Of a DNA stretch of 64,000 nucleotides, positions 16,906-26,207 are shown piece by piece. A program made the translations under genes and the position numbers. This DNA comes from Simplicispira suum (GTDB lineage: Bacteria; Pseudomonadota; Gammaproteobacteria; Burkholderiales; Burkholderiaceae_C). A model generated the notes under the pieces. That model searched no databases. It was not told the origin of the DNA and worked only from the letters and a program-made list of their open reading frames with translations. The DNA lies in contig NZ_CP027669.1 in the NCBI RefSeq assembly GCF_003008595.1, positions 2,356,001-2,420,000 of the forward strand, written 5' to 3'. Every line of letters begins with the position of its first letter. Position 1 is the first letter of the stretch.

Positions 16906-18075
16906 TTAGTCCCAGGCCAGTGCGCCGCCCGACTGGTATTCAATGACGCGTGTTTCGAAGAAGTTGCGTTCCTTCTTCAGGTCGATCATTTCGCTCATCC
17001 ACGGGAAGGGGTTTTCCTCGTTGGGGAACAGCGCTTCCAGGCCGATCTGCGACGCGCGGCGGTTGGCGATGTAACGCAGGTAGCCCTTGAACATGGAGGC
17101 ATTCATGCCCAGCACGCCGCGCGGCATGGTGTCTTCAGCGTAACGGTATTCGAGCGCAACGGCTTCGCGAAACAGCGCTTCGATTTCGTCCCTGAAAGCA
17201 GAGGTCCAGAGATGCGGATTCTCAAGCTTGATCGTGTTGACCAGATCGATGCCGAAATTGCAGTGCATGGACTCGTCACGCAGGATGTACTGGTACTGCT
17301 CGGCAGCGCCGGTCATCTTGTTCTGCCGTCCGAGCGCAAGAATCTGCGCGAAACCGACGTAGAAGAAAAGCCCCTCCATCAGGCATGCAAAGACGATCAG
17401 CGACTTGAGCAGTGTCTGGTCGGCCAGTGGCGTACCGGTGTTGAATGCCGGATTCATGATCACGTCGATGAACGGAATAAGGAATTCGTCCTTGTCCCGG
17501 ATCGAGGGGATCTCGTTGTAGGCATTGAATATCTCGCCTTCGTCCAACCCCAGGGATTCGACGATGTACTGGTAGGCGTGGGTGTGGATCGCCTCTTCGA
17601 ACGCTTGGCGCAGCAAAAACTGGCGGCATTCAGGTGCGGTGACGTGCCGGTAGGTGCCCAACACGATGTTGTTGGCAGCCAGCGAATCGGCGGTCACAAA
17701 GAAACCCAGATTGCGCTTGACGATGCGTCGCTCGTCTTCGGTCAATCCATGGGGATCGCGCCACAGGGCAATGTCGCGTGTCATGTTGATTTCCTGCGGC
17801 ATCCAGTGGTTTGCGCAGCTGGCAAGGTATTTGTTCCAGGCCCATTGGTATTTGAATGGCACCAACTGGTTGACGTCGGTCTTGCCGTTGATGATGCGCT
17901 TGTCGGTGGCGTTCATGCGACGCGCGCCGGGCACTGTTGTGACCGCCGCAGCTGCACCGGCTTGCATTGCAGCGCCTTGCGTCGTCGACGCTGCGGCAGA
18001 CTGCGGCGCAGCGTGCGCTCCGCGGTCGGTAGAAATTTGCGAAAGCGTTGTGACTTCGTCGTCCCAGGTCAGCAT
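16906..18075 (-). CDS. nrdB: Ribonucleoside-diphosphate reductase class Ia, beta subunit
   Basis: The 389-residue protein carries the di-iron/tyrosyl-radical domain. Visible family stretches are the helix with [34 protein letters not shown] with its Glu and His ligands, [17 protein letters not shown], and [13 protein letters not shown]. The region after residue 380 ([13 protein letters not shown]) is the C-terminal tail that docks into NrdA. The start at 18075 was chosen because the upstream in-frame extension is Cys-rich and not family-like. The first 50 residues are Ala-rich and variable. nrdA lies upstream on the same strand with 122 bases between, so both are likely driven by the nrdA promoter. 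Confidence 0.96.
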   Translation of the reverse strand: MLTWDDEVTTLSQISTDRGAHAAPQSAAASTTQGAAMQAGAAAAVTTVPGARRMNATDKRIINGKTDVNQLVPFKYQWAWNKYLASCANHWMPQEINMTRDIALWRDPHGLTEDERRIVKRNLGFFVTADSLAANNIVLGTYRHVTAPECRQFLLRQAFEEAIHTHAYQYIVESLGLDEGEIFNAYNEIPSIRDKDEFLIPFIDVIMNPAFNTGTPLADQTLLKSLIVFACLMEGLFFYVGFAQILALGRQNKMTGAAEQYQYILRDESMHCNFGIDLVNTIKLENPHLWTSAFRDEIEALFREAVALEYRYAEDTMPRGVLGMNASMFKGYLRYIANRRASQIGLEALFPNEENPFPWMSEMIDLKKERNFFETRVIEYQSGGALAWD

Positions 18076-18197
18076 GGTTTTTCCAGTGCTCGCATTATGA
18101 GAGCACTGCTCCGAAATGAAAAGCGCGCAAGCGCGGCGCGACGCGGTTTCTGTTGCTTCACAGCACAAGAACAAGCAGGTTGGCGTGTTCTCTGCGC

Positions 18198-21083
18198 CTA
18201 CTGACAAGCCTCGCACTCGGGGCTGTCGATGGCGCAGAACGCAACATCACTGCCAGACATCGACGTGTCCCTAACGGGTATCTCGTCTGCTTGGCTGGAT
18301 ACGGCGTTGAGTTGCCGCGAATGCACGGTGCTCATCTCCACATGGGTGGCCGATTGCGTGCGCAGGTAGTAGGTGGTTTTGAGGCCGCGTATCCAGGCGA
18401 GTTTGTAGGTTTCATCAAGCGTCTTACCGGAGGCTCCGGCCATGTAAATGTTCAGACTCTGTCCTTGATCGATCCACTTCTGCCGGCGCGCAGCCGCTTC
18501 CACCAGCCAGTGCGGCGCGATCTCGAAAGCCGTTGCGTAGAGGTTCTTGAGTTCCTGGGGGACCCGGTCAATGCACTGGAGCGAACCCTTGAAGTGCTTG
18601 AGGTCCATGAGCATCACCTCGTCCCAGATGCCTGCACGCTCGAGGTCTCGCACCAGCCCATGATTGACGATGGTGAATTCGCCTGAGAGATTGGACTTCA
18701 CGGAAAGATTGCCAAAGCACGGTTCGATCGATGCGTCGACTCCAATGATGTTGGAGATGGTGGCTGTCGGCGCAATGGCTACGCAGTTGGAGTTGCGCAT
18801 GCCGTCGCGCGCGATCTTGCTGCGCAGCGCCTCCCAGTCCAGGCGCGATGAGCGATCGACTTCGACATATCCGCGGCGTTCGTTGTTTAGCAAGTCGAGC
18901 GTGTCGAGCGGAAGAATTCCGCGATCCCAGAGCGATCCATTGAAGCTGCTGTAGCGTCCTCGCTCCACTGCCAGATTCGACGAGGACTCGTAGGCGTAGT
19001 AACACAGCGCCTCGGCAGACTCGTCGGCAAACAACACGGCCTCCTCAGAGGCGTACGGGATGCGCAGCGCGTACAACGCGTCCTGGAAACCCATTAGCCC
19101 CAGCCCGACAGGGCGGTGACGCAGGTTGGCGTCGCGTGCCTTCTTCACTGCGTAATAGTTGATGTCGATGACGTTGTCGAGCATGCGCATCGCTGTGGTC
19201 ACCGTGCGGCGCAGTTTCGCGTGGTCCAGCGCCAGAACGCCTCGCTCATCCCGTGCAAGGTGATTGAGCAGATTCACCGAACCCAGGTTGCAGACAGCGG
19301 TTTCGGTATCACTTGTGTTGAGCGTGATTTCGGTGCACAGGTTGCTGGAATGCACCACCCCCACGTGCTGCTGCGGGGACCGCAGGTTGCAGGCGTCCTT
19401 GAACGTAATCCAGGGATGACCGGTTTCGAACAGCATGGTCAGCATTTTTCGCCACAGGTCGGTGGCCTCTATCGAGCGAGATTGGGGAATTTCTCCGCGT
19501 TCCGCTTTCGCTTCGTATTCGACATACGCTGCTTCGAACTCCGTACCGAAAAGATCGTGCAAATCGGGAACATCCGATGGCGAAAACAATGTCCATCTTC
19601 CTTTCTCCAGAACGCGCCGCATGAATAGATCCGGGATCCAATTGGCGGTATTCATGTCGTGCGTGCGGCGTCGATCGTCGCCCGTGTTTTTGCGCAGATC
19701 CAGAAACTCCTCGATATCCAGGTGCCATGTTTCGAGATAGGCACATACGGCTCCTTTGCGCTTTCCTCCCTGGTTGACGGCGACGGCTGTATCGTTCACC
19801 ACTTTGAGAAAGGGCACGACACCTTGCGACTCGCCATTGGTTCCCTGAATGTGGCTACCGAGGGCTCGCACACGGGTCCAGTCGTTGCCCAAGCCTCCGG
19901 CGTATTTGGAAAGCAGGGCGTTTTCCTTGATCGACTCGTAGATGCCATCGAGATCGTCAGGCACCGTAGTCAGGTAGCAACTGGAGAGTTGTGAGCGACG
20001 GGTTCCGCTGTTGAACAAGGTGGGTGTGCTCGACATGAAATCGAAGGCCGAAAGCAACTCGTAGAACTCGATGGCGCGCGCTTCGCGATCGATTTCGTTC
20101 AGTGCCAGGCCCATGGCTACCCGCATGAAAAAGCTTTGCGGCATTTCGATCCGACGTTTCTGCACGTGCAAAAAGTAGCGGTCGTACAAGGTTTGCAGTC
20201 CAAGGTAATCGAATTGCAGATCGCGCTCCGGGCGCAGCGCAGCCGCCAGTCGCTCCAGATCGAACTGCAACAGGCGCTCGTCCAACAGGCCGTGGTTCAC
20301 GCCCTCATGCAGACGTTCTGAAAATGCATGCCGATAGACGGCATCATGCTGATCGATGGACGTTTCGTTACCCAGAACCTCGCGTGCAATGGTGTGCAGC
20401 AGCAGTCGTGCCGTCGCGAAACTATAGTCCGGGTTTCTTTCGATCCTTGTGCGCGCGGCAAGAATTGCAGCCTTGAAGACCTCGTCCAGCGCAATACCGT
20501 CGTAGAGGTTGCGCAAGGTCTCCTGCACGATAGGCTCTGCCGCGACATGATCTCCTAGGTTGTGGCAACTGGCGTTCACCAGCGCGCGGAGCTTGTCCAT
20601 GTCCAGGGGCACGCGTTCCCCGCTGTGCAGGACATGCAGTACTGGGGCGCCAGCGTGGTCTTGAGCGGGGTGCTGGCGCGCTCTCTCCTGGGATCGCTGC
20701 TCGCGGTACAGCACGTAGGCGCGCGCGACGTCATGCTGCTCTGCGCGCATCAGACTCAGCTCGACTTGGTCCTGCACGTCCTCGATGTGAAAGGTGCCAC
20801 CGCTGGGGCGTGAACGCTGCAGCGCACGCACCACGGTCTGGGTGAGTGCCTCTACGGATTGGCGAATGCTGGCCGATGTGGCGCTCTGCGGGCCGCGCAC
20901 GGCCAGAAAGGCTTTCAGCATGGCCACTGTGATTTTCTGCGGTTCGAAAGGCACGACGGAGCCGTTGCGGCGGATGATTTGGTACTGCGCCAAGTCACGG
21001 GGTGCGTCTTGTCGCACGGGCTCGCTGAATGGCGGAAGCGGCGGCCTCTGGCCAAGATGGGGAGCGACGATGGTGGGCGGCAT
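18198..21083 (-). CDS. nrdA: Ribonucleoside-diphosphate reductase class Ia, alpha subunit
   Basis: This 961-residue catalytic subunit reduces ribonucleotides to deoxyribonucleotides. An N-terminal ATP-cone ([24 protein letters not shown]) implies allosteric on/off control. Core stretches include [42 protein letters not shown] with an active-site Cys, and [19 protein letters not shown]. The C terminus PECEACQ carries the swinging Cys pair that accepts electrons from thioredoxin or glutaredoxin. ATG at 21083 is the most likely start; the upstream in-frame codons lie over the promoter and NrdR boxes and are AT-rich. The length is longer than E. coli NrdA (761), as in other betaproteobacteria. 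Confidence 0.96.
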   Translation of the reverse strand: MPPTIVAPHLGQRPPLPPFSEPVRQDAPRDLAQYQIIRRNGSVVPFEPQKITVAMLKAFLAVRGPQSATSASIRQSVEALTQTVVRALQRSRPSGGTFHIEDVQDQVELSLMRAEQHDVARAYVLYREQRSQERARQHPAQDHAGAPVLHVLHSGERVPLDMDKLRALVNASCHNLGDHVAAEPIVQETLRNLYDGIALDEVFKAAILAARTRIERNPDYSFATARLLLHTIAREVLGNETSIDQHDAVYRHAFSERLHEGVNHGLLDERLLQFDLERLAAALRPERDLQFDYLGLQTLYDRYFLHVQKRRIEMPQSFFMRVAMGLALNEIDREARAIEFYELLSAFDFMSSTPTLFNSGTRRSQLSSCYLTTVPDDLDGIYESIKENALLSKYAGGLGNDWTRVRALGSHIQGTNGESQGVVPFLKVVNDTAVAVNQGGKRKGAVCAYLETWHLDIEEFLDLRKNTGDDRRRTHDMNTANWIPDLFMRRVLEKGRWTLFSPSDVPDLHDLFGTEFEAAYVEYEAKAERGEIPQSRSIEATDLWRKMLTMLFETGHPWITFKDACNLRSPQQHVGVVHSSNLCTEITLNTSDTETAVCNLGSVNLLNHLARDERGVLALDHAKLRRTVTTAMRMLDNVIDINYYAVKKARDANLRHRPVGLGLMGFQDALYALRIPYASEEAVLFADESAEALCYYAYESSSNLAVERGRYSSFNGSLWDRGILPLDTLDLLNNERRGYVEVDRSSRLDWEALRSKIARDGMRNSNCVAIAPTATISNIIGVDASIEPCFGNLSVKSNLSGEFTIVNHGLVRDLERAGIWDEVMLMDLKHFKGSLQCIDRVPQELKNLYATAFEIAPHWLVEAAARRQKWIDQGQSLNIYMAGASGKTLDETYKLAWIRGLKTTYYLRTQSATHVEMSTVHSRQLNAVSSQADEIPVRDTSMSGSDVAFCAIDSPECEACQ

Positions 21084-21115
21084 GGGTTCTGAGTCCGAAG
21101 AATTTGAAGGTGTTA

Positions 21116-21163
21116 TTACTATATATAGTGTTTGAATAAATTTCAATGCACTATAGGTAGTGT
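21116..21163 (-). promoter_or_regulatory. nrdAB promoter with two NrdR boxes
   Basis: Two 16-bp palindromes match the NrdR box: TTACTATATATAGTGT at 21116-21131 and GCACTATAGGTAGTGT at 21148-21163. Their equivalent positions are 32 bp apart, about three helical turns, as in known NrdR sites. On the minus strand a sigma-70 promoter reads TTGAAA (21141-21146), 17-base spacer, TATAGT (21118-21123). The proximal box covers the -10 and the distal box lies just upstream of the -35. NrdR is a dATP/ATP-sensing repressor, so repression by promoter blockade is expected. Confidence 0.88.
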
Positions 21164-21338
21164 TTTCAAATACAAAATTCTTCACGCAGGCCGTGTTTCC
21201 CAGATGGGGTCGTCAGACTGCTGCCGCAGCGCATATCCAAGTCGTCCTGCGCCATGCCGATGAATTTGGCCCGCGAAGCCGCGTGGCGCCTGCAAGTCGC
21301 CTTCGCAAATAAACTTCTTGCACGCTGCCGCCCGCCGG

Positions 21339-21926
21339 TCAGCGAGCGGGAAAGTGCAGGCTGGGCAGGTCGAGCCCCTGCTGGAGCAGCAGCCAATCAA
21401 ACGCAGCACCGGGGTCCGCCTTGCGGCCGGGGGCGATGTGTTCGTGCCCCGCAATAAAGGCGATGGAATAGCGCTGGGCAAGTGCCTGGCACAGCTGCGT
21501 GAGCGCGGCATATTGGGCGGGTTCGAAGGCTTCGCCCTCCAGGCCTTCGAGCTCTATGCCGATCGAGTCGTCATTGCATCGACTGCGGCCGCGGTAGTGT
21601 GATTCGCCAGCATGCCAGGCGCGCTGATTGCAACCGACAAACTGCACCACGGTGCCTGATCGTCGGACAAAAAAATGGGCCGAAACGCGCAGGCCGCGCA
21701 AGCGCTCGAAGTAGGGATGGGAAGCGCAGTCGAGCGTGCCAAGAAACAGCGCGGCCACCTCGTCTCCCCCGTAGTGCCCTGGTGGCAGGCTGATGGAATG
21801 CACCACGATCAGATCGGTCTGGGCGTCCGCTGGTCGGGGGTCGCAATGGGGTGATGCCAGGGCGATGGCAGGGCGGTACCAGTCGTCCTGCCAGAGATCG
21901 GGGCCTTCAGGCGTCCTCGTCGGCAT
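21339..21926 (-). CDS. ampD: 1,6-anhydro-N-acetylmuramyl-L-alanine amidase AmpD
   Basis: The 195-residue cytosolic zinc amidase cleaves the peptide from anhydroMurNAc-peptides during murein recycling. The first zinc ligand is His43 in IVVHSISLPPG; the others lie in GHEHIAPGRKADPG. The substrate loop SIGIELEG with its Glu is present, as is the strand AHFFVRRSGTVVQFV. No signal peptide is present, consistent with AmpD and not AmpDh2/3. The start at 21926 overlaps the end of the upstream pilR gene by 20 bases, suggesting translation coupling to the PilSR operon. AmpD activity indirectly limits AmpR-driven beta-lactamase expression where that system exists; no ampR or ampC is visible here. Confidence 0.92.
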   Translation of the reverse strand: MPTRTPEGPDLWQDDWYRPAIALASPHCDPRPADAQTDLIVVHSISLPPGHYGGDEVAALFLGTLDCASHPYFERLRGLRVSAHFFVRRSGTVVQFVGCNQRAWHAGESHYRGRSRCNDDSIGIELEGLEGEAFEPAQYAALTQLCQALAQRYSIAFIAGHEHIAPGRKADPGAAFDWLLLQQGLDLPSLHFPAR

Positions 21927-23370
21927 GGTTGTCGCCAGGCGCGCTGATGTTGAGCCGTGCAATGCGATAGCGGATCTGGCGCAGGCTGATGCCCAGGCGC
22001 GCTGCGGTCGCGGTGCGGTTGAAATGGTTTTCTTGCAGCGCGCGAACGAGAATGCTGCGTTCCTGCTGATCCAGCCAGCCCTGCAGATCGCGCGGCAGGG
22101 GCTCCGGCACAAGAGCTGCGGCAGGGGCAGAGGCCTCCAGCGGTGCGGTGGCCGCGAGCGTGGGCAGCGATGTAACGCTGGACACCGCGCAGTCCACATG
22201 CAATTCGTCGCCGTCGCCCAGCGCCACCGCTCGGTGCAGCAGGTTCTCCAGTTCGCGCACGTTGCCGGTCAATGGATGGGCTGCGATGGCTTGCACCATG
22301 GAGTCGGTCAATTCGGGTGCAGTGGTCCCTGACTCATGGGCGATGCGTGTCAGCAGGGCGCGGCACAAGGCGGGCAGGTCTTCGCGGCGCTCACGCAGCG
22401 GGGGGATCACCACTTCAATGACGTTGAGGCGGTAGTACAGATCCTGTCGGAAGCGTCCCGCCTGGACGTCAGCCGCCAGGTCACGGTGGGTCGCGCTCAC
22501 GATGCGCACGTCCACCGGCTCTTCCTGCGTGGCGCCGAGCGGGCGCACGCTGCGCTCCTGGATCGCGCGCAGCAGTTTGGATTGCATGGCAAGTGGCAGG
22601 TCGCCAATTTCATCCAGAAAAAGGGTGCCGCCTTGCGCGGCCTGGAAGTAACCGGCGCGGTCCTGCGTGGCACCGGTGTAGGAGCCTTTGCGTGCGCCAA
22701 AGAATTCGGCTTCCAGCAGGGCTTCCGGGATCGCACCGCAGTTGACAGCAACCATCGGTCCGGCAGCACGCTGGCTGTTTTCATGCAGGGCACGCGCTAC
22801 CAACTCCTTGCCCGTGCCCGACTCGCCACGCACCAGCACTGGCGCCATGCCGCGTGCCACCTTGGCTACGCGCTGCTTGACATTGCGTATGGCTTCGGAC
22901 TCGCCTACCAAGCGCTCCAACGCAGTGCCGCCGATGCGGCTGGCTGTGCCTGGCGCGCCGGGTCGGCCCGTCGCAGCGCGGGGAGGCTGGACGCCCTCTG
23001 TCCCCTGAACGGCAGAGGCCACCACGGCACGGAACTGTTTGAGATCCACCGGTTTGGTCAAGTAGTCGAAGGCACCGGCACGCAAAGCCTCCACTGCGTT
23101 CTCGGCGGAGCCGTAAGCAGTCATCACCAGGCAGCGTTCGGGCCGCTGCTGCTGGCGCAGATCGTGCAGCAATTCCATGCCAAAGCCATCGGGCAGACGC
23201 ATGTCGGTAATGACGACGTCGTAGCTGTGGGTTGCAAGCAGCTCCCGCGCTTGCGCGACAGTGCCGGCCGTGTCGATGCGATAGCCCTCGCGCAGCAGCG
23301 TCAGTTCATACAGCGTGCGCAGGTCGGGCTCGTCGTCAACCACCAAAATGGATGCGGGCTGGGAGTTCAT
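21907..23370 (-). CDS. pilR: Sigma-54-dependent response regulator PilR
   Basis: The 487-residue protein has a receiver domain (ILVVDDEPDLRTLYE, phospho-acceptor Asp in VVITDMRLPDG, Lys in YLTKPVDL). It is followed by a sigma-54 AAA+ domain with Walker A GESGTGKE and the sigma-54 contact loop reading GSYTGA in place of the consensus GAFTGA. A Fis-type helix-turn-helix ends the protein (FNRTATAARLGISLRQIRYRI). PilR activates pilin (pilA) transcription in twitching bacteria. It follows pilS directly: the pilS stop lies 15 bases before the chosen ATG at 23370. The assignment to PilR rests on domain order plus the PilS-type partner. Confidence 0.92.
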   Translation of the reverse strand: MNSQPASILVVDDEPDLRTLYELTLLREGYRIDTAGTVAQARELLATHSYDVVITDMRLPDGFGMELLHDLRQQQRPERCLVMTAYGSAENAVEALRAGAFDYLTKPVDLKQFRAVVASAVQGTEGVQPPRAATGRPGAPGTASRIGGTALERLVGESEAIRNVKQRVAKVARGMAPVLVRGESGTGKELVARALHENSQRAAGPMVAVNCGAIPEALLEAEFFGARKGSYTGATQDRAGYFQAAQGGTLFLDEIGDLPLAMQSKLLRAIQERSVRPLGATQEEPVDVRIVSATHRDLAADVQAGRFRQDLYYRLNVIEVVIPPLRERREDLPALCRALLTRIAHESGTTAPELTDSMVQAIAAHPLTGNVRELENLLHRAVALGDGDELHVDCAVSSVTSLPTLAATAPLEASAPAAALVPEPLPRDLQGWLDQQERSILVRALQENHFNRTATAARLGISLRQIRYRIARLNISAPGDNHADEDA

Positions 23371-23384
23371 CAGGCGGGAGGGAG

Positions 23385-25115
23385 TCAAACCACAACGGTA
23401 TCAAAAAGAGAGGCGTCCGGCGGGGGCAGGATACCGGTACTGCGAAAGCGCACGGTAAACGCATTGCCGCTGCACTCCCTCTCGGCGATATTGCGTTGCA
23501 GGCGCTGGTAGCTGATGCTGGCCCCGTGGCGCTCGCACAAGCCGCGGCAGATGTACAGCCCGAGCCCGCTGGAACGACTCTCTGAAGAGAAAAACGGTTC
23601 GAACAAATGCCGCTCCACCGATTGGTCCATGGGTGGACCGTTGCTCCAGACCTGCACGCTGGCCTGCCCAGGTGACTCCATGCGTGTGTGCAGTTGCAGC
23701 GATTCCACGCTGCCAGAACGGTAGCGCAAGGCGTTGTCCAGCAGGTTCACCAAGACCCTGCGCAAATGCTCGGCGTCAAACTCCACTTGTATGGCGGGGG
23801 CACCCAGGCGCAGCAGGCCCTCGCGCTGGGCGGGCGCATGGGCTTGCCAATCGCGCCAGATCTGAGCCACCGATTCGTCCAGCGTTACGGTGGCGGCGGG
23901 CGCATGGTCCATTTGGTGTTGCACCCGGGCGATGTCCAGGATTTCTTCTGCAATATGCGCCAGCCGGTCTGCGTTTTGCCCAATCATTTGCGCCAGGCGC
24001 TTGTGGGATGGCTCGTGCAGGTCCTCGTCCAGCAAAGCATTGGCTTGCACGATGGCCGCCAATGGGTTGCGGATTTCGTGGGCCACAGCGGCCGACATGC
24101 GGCCCATGGCAGCGAGTTTTTCTGTCCGCAGGCGCGCTTCGAGTTCGCGCAAATCGTGTAAAAACATCACGCACAGGCGCTGCCCTGGTGCATCGGAGAC
24201 AGACGCAAGCGGCGCCGTCAACCAGGTGCGCACATGCAGGCCGATCGGGTTCTGGTGTTCGCTGATCAGGTTGATGTCCGCCACCTGCGGCATGCTTTGC
24301 CGAAAGCTGCGCCGCGCCAGCGCGGCAAGGGCTTGCCAGGCGAGCCGTGACTGCAAGGCGAACGGCGGGTTCAGGCCGGCTTGCGAGCCCAGCATCAGCA
24401 GCCCGGCAGGGTTGGCTGTTCGCACCTCGAAAGCTTCATCCACCACCAGAACCCCCTCGGTAAGGTTTTGAATGACCAGCTCGCTGACCTGGCTTTGCAC
24501 CAGAGCTGTCGCCTGGCTGCTCTGGGCGATATGCTGCTCACGCACCAGTCGCAGCGCCAACTGCTGCACCATGAAGGCGACGATGAAGTAGCCGGTGCCT
24601 GTGAGCGCAGCCTGTAGCGAGCGTTGCGTAGCCTCGCTGCCACTGGGATCACCGAACCACCAGGCCCATGCCAGCAGCAGCAGCGTGACGGCTGCGGTGG
24701 TTCCCATCGCCAGCGTGAGCGTGCCCAGCACGGAAGCCATGAGGATGGGCAGCCCAAACAAGGGGGTGAAGCTCATGCTGCCGTTGTGCAAGAGCTGCAG
24801 CGCGCAAACCAAGGCCAGATCGACACCGATCGAGGACAGCCAATGCACGCCGGCTTCGGGAGAAGGCGCTACGTTGCCCGCCACCAGGCGCACTGCCACC
24901 GTGGCGCCCAGATACAACATGCACACCAGAACGACCACCAGCTCCGCATTCTGGTTGAGCATCTGACTGGCGAGCTGGAGCGTCAGCAACGCCAGTGCTA
25001 CCACCACCCGCCCGGTCAGGAAGCCTTGCCACAGACGCAGGAAGGCCGCGTCCTGTCCCGCCCCCCGGCGTCGGGGCGGCATCGGCGTGCTGGGCGTCCC
25101 GACGTCAGCGGCCAT
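23385..25115 (-). CDS. pilS: Sensor histidine kinase PilS
   Basis: The 576-residue kinase has six hydrophobic segments in its first 200 residues and then a PAS-like part (LTEGVLVVDEAFEVRTANPAGLLML). The dimerisation helix with the phospho-acceptor His is AAVAHEIRNPLAAI at about residue 350. The ATPase domain shows LLDNALRYR and SSGLGLYICRGLCE. A multi-pass membrane sensor followed by PAS and HisKA fits PilS, which in Pseudomonas senses pilin in the membrane. The start overlaps the end of the small gene at 25105-25329 by 11 bases. pilR lies immediately downstream. Confidence 0.92.
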   Translation of the reverse strand: MAADVGTPSTPMPPRRRGAGQDAAFLRLWQGFLTGRVVVALALLTLQLASQMLNQNAELVVVLVCMLYLGATVAVRLVAGNVAPSPEAGVHWLSSIGVDLALVCALQLLHNGSMSFTPLFGLPILMASVLGTLTLAMGTTAAVTLLLLAWAWWFGDPSGSEATQRSLQAALTGTGYFIVAFMVQQLALRLVREQHIAQSSQATALVQSQVSELVIQNLTEGVLVVDEAFEVRTANPAGLLMLGSQAGLNPPFALQSRLAWQALAALARRSFRQSMPQVADINLISEHQNPIGLHVRTWLTAPLASVSDAPGQRLCVMFLHDLRELEARLRTEKLAAMGRMSAAVAHEIRNPLAAIVQANALLDEDLHEPSHKRLAQMIGQNADRLAHIAEEILDIARVQHQMDHAPAATVTLDESVAQIWRDWQAHAPAQREGLLRLGAPAIQVEFDAEHLRRVLVNLLDNALRYRSGSVESLQLHTRMESPGQASVQVWSNGPPMDQSVERHLFEPFFSSESRSSGLGLYICRGLCERHGASISYQRLQRNIAERECSGNAFTVRFRSTGILPPPDASLFDTVVV

Positions 25116-25329
25116 CTTGTTGCTGGTGCTCGCGGCAGCAATAGCTGCGCCCGTCGCTTATCCAGGCGTCGCTGCGCGGCACGTGGACACCGCAACGCGC
25201 GCAGGCCAGCATGTCCTGCGGCGCAGGCAATGCCCGCGCTGGCGGGCGTGGCGGATTCTTCTTCACCCGTTTGCCGCGCCAAACGAGGTAGGCTACGAAC
25301 AGGACTGCCAGCAGGACGAGAAATTTCAT
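25105..25329 (-). CDS. PP0621-family small membrane protein with a Cys cluster
   Basis: The 74-residue protein has one N-terminal membrane helix (MKFLVLLAVLFVAYLVW), a basic linker (RGKRVKKNPPRPP), and a C-terminal metal-site-like part (CARCGVHVPRSDA, then YCCREH). The CxxC plus CC/H pattern suggests a small zinc ribbon in the cytosol. It is translationally linked on both sides: ATGA with the CcsA-like gene upstream (25326-25329) and an 11-base overlap with pilS downstream. This gene is easily missed because a longer in-frame reading starts at 25482. Function is unknown, but the order ypjD-like/small ribbon/pilS/pilR is stable in related genomes as I recall it. Confidence 0.85.
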   Translation of the reverse strand: MKFLVLLAVLFVAYLVWRGKRVKKNPPRPPARALPAPQDMLACARCGVHVPRSDAWISDGRSYCCREHQQQDGR

Positions 25330-26123
25330 GGTGCACGTCCCAGAACGACTTCCAGCGCGAAGCGCGAACCCACGTAGGCCAGCAGCAGCAGCACGGCGCC
25401 GGCGTACAGCACGCGCACGGCGCTGCGTCCGCGCCAGCCAAAGCGCCGGCGCCCAAGGAGAAGAGCGGCAAAGGTCAACCACGAGAGGACCGAGAACACC
25501 GCCTTGTGGTCCCAGCGCCAGGCGCGGCCATAGAGCACTTCGCTGAACAGGACGCCGGCGACCAGCGTCGCGGTCAGCAACACAAAGCCGGCCGTGACAA
25601 AGCGAAACGTGAGGCGTTCAAGCGTCAGAAGCGGCATGCCGCTGTGCGTATCTTCCGCCAGGCGAAGGCGCTTTTCCGCACGCGTCATCAACGCCGCATG
25701 AACGACGGCAGCGCCAAACAGGCCGTAGGCTGAGATGCCCAGTGCCAGATGCAGCGGCAGCCAGGCGGTTGCGCTGACATGCAGCGGCTGACCAGGGAAC
25801 ACCAGCGCCAGCACCACCGCCAGCGCGCCCAATGCAGCCAGCACCCAGCGGGTGCGCAACTTGGGAAAGAGCTCGCGCTCGATCGCGTACACCGTCAGCA
25901 CCAGCCAGGCCGTCACCGACAGCGCGGGTGCGAAACCGAAGCGTGGGGCGCTTTGCAGCATGCCTGCGGCCAGCATGGCGCCGTGCAGCGCCCAGGCCAG
26001 CCAGAGTGCCAGGCGCGCGCCGGTTTCGCCCAGGCGTGATGCAAACGCTGCAGGCAACGCGTAGGCTGCTGCGGCCGCTATCCCCAGCAGCAAGGCGGAG
26101 GGAGAGCTACTAGCTAAAATCAT
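25326..26123 (-). CDS. CcsA/YpjD-type inner membrane protein (cytochrome c assembly family)
   Basis: The 265-residue protein is predicted to span the membrane about eight times. The WHxxDxK-like segment WRWDHKAVFSVLSW and the His in LPLHLALGISAYG recall the heme-handling family that includes CcsA and YpjD. Unlike true CcsA it is short and lacks the large periplasmic tryptophan-rich domain, so it is better called YpjD-like. It is divergent from ffh with 84 bases between starts, a frequent arrangement (ypjD-ffh) in Proteobacteria. Heme transport is not demonstrated for this branch. Confidence 0.85.
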   Translation of the reverse strand: MILASSSPSALLLGIAAAAAYALPAAFASRLGETGARLALWLAWALHGAMLAAGMLQSAPRFGFAPALSVTAWLVLTVYAIERELFPKLRTRWVLAALGALAVVLALVFPGQPLHVSATAWLPLHLALGISAYGLFGAAVVHAALMTRAEKRLRLAEDTHSGMPLLTLERLTFRFVTAGFVLLTATLVAGVLFSEVLYGRAWRWDHKAVFSVLSWLTFAALLLGRRRFGWRGRSAVRVLYAGAVLLLLAYVGSRFALEVVLGRAP

Positions 26124-26207
26124 GGGCGCAGTTTACCTTTCGCCCAGGCACGCATCCTGGCGCCCCACAGCTCGCAGCCGCGAGCGCTTACCCGGAATTT
26201 CCCTATC

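Noticed and set aside
18076..18197. Possible separate nrdB promoter between nrdA and nrdB
   Set aside because: No -35/-10 pair or NrdR box is visible in this gap, so co-transcription is the simpler reading.
16714..18204. Long plus-strand frame opposite nrdB
   Set aside because: It is a mirror of a conserved gene, with no motif or ribosome site of its own.
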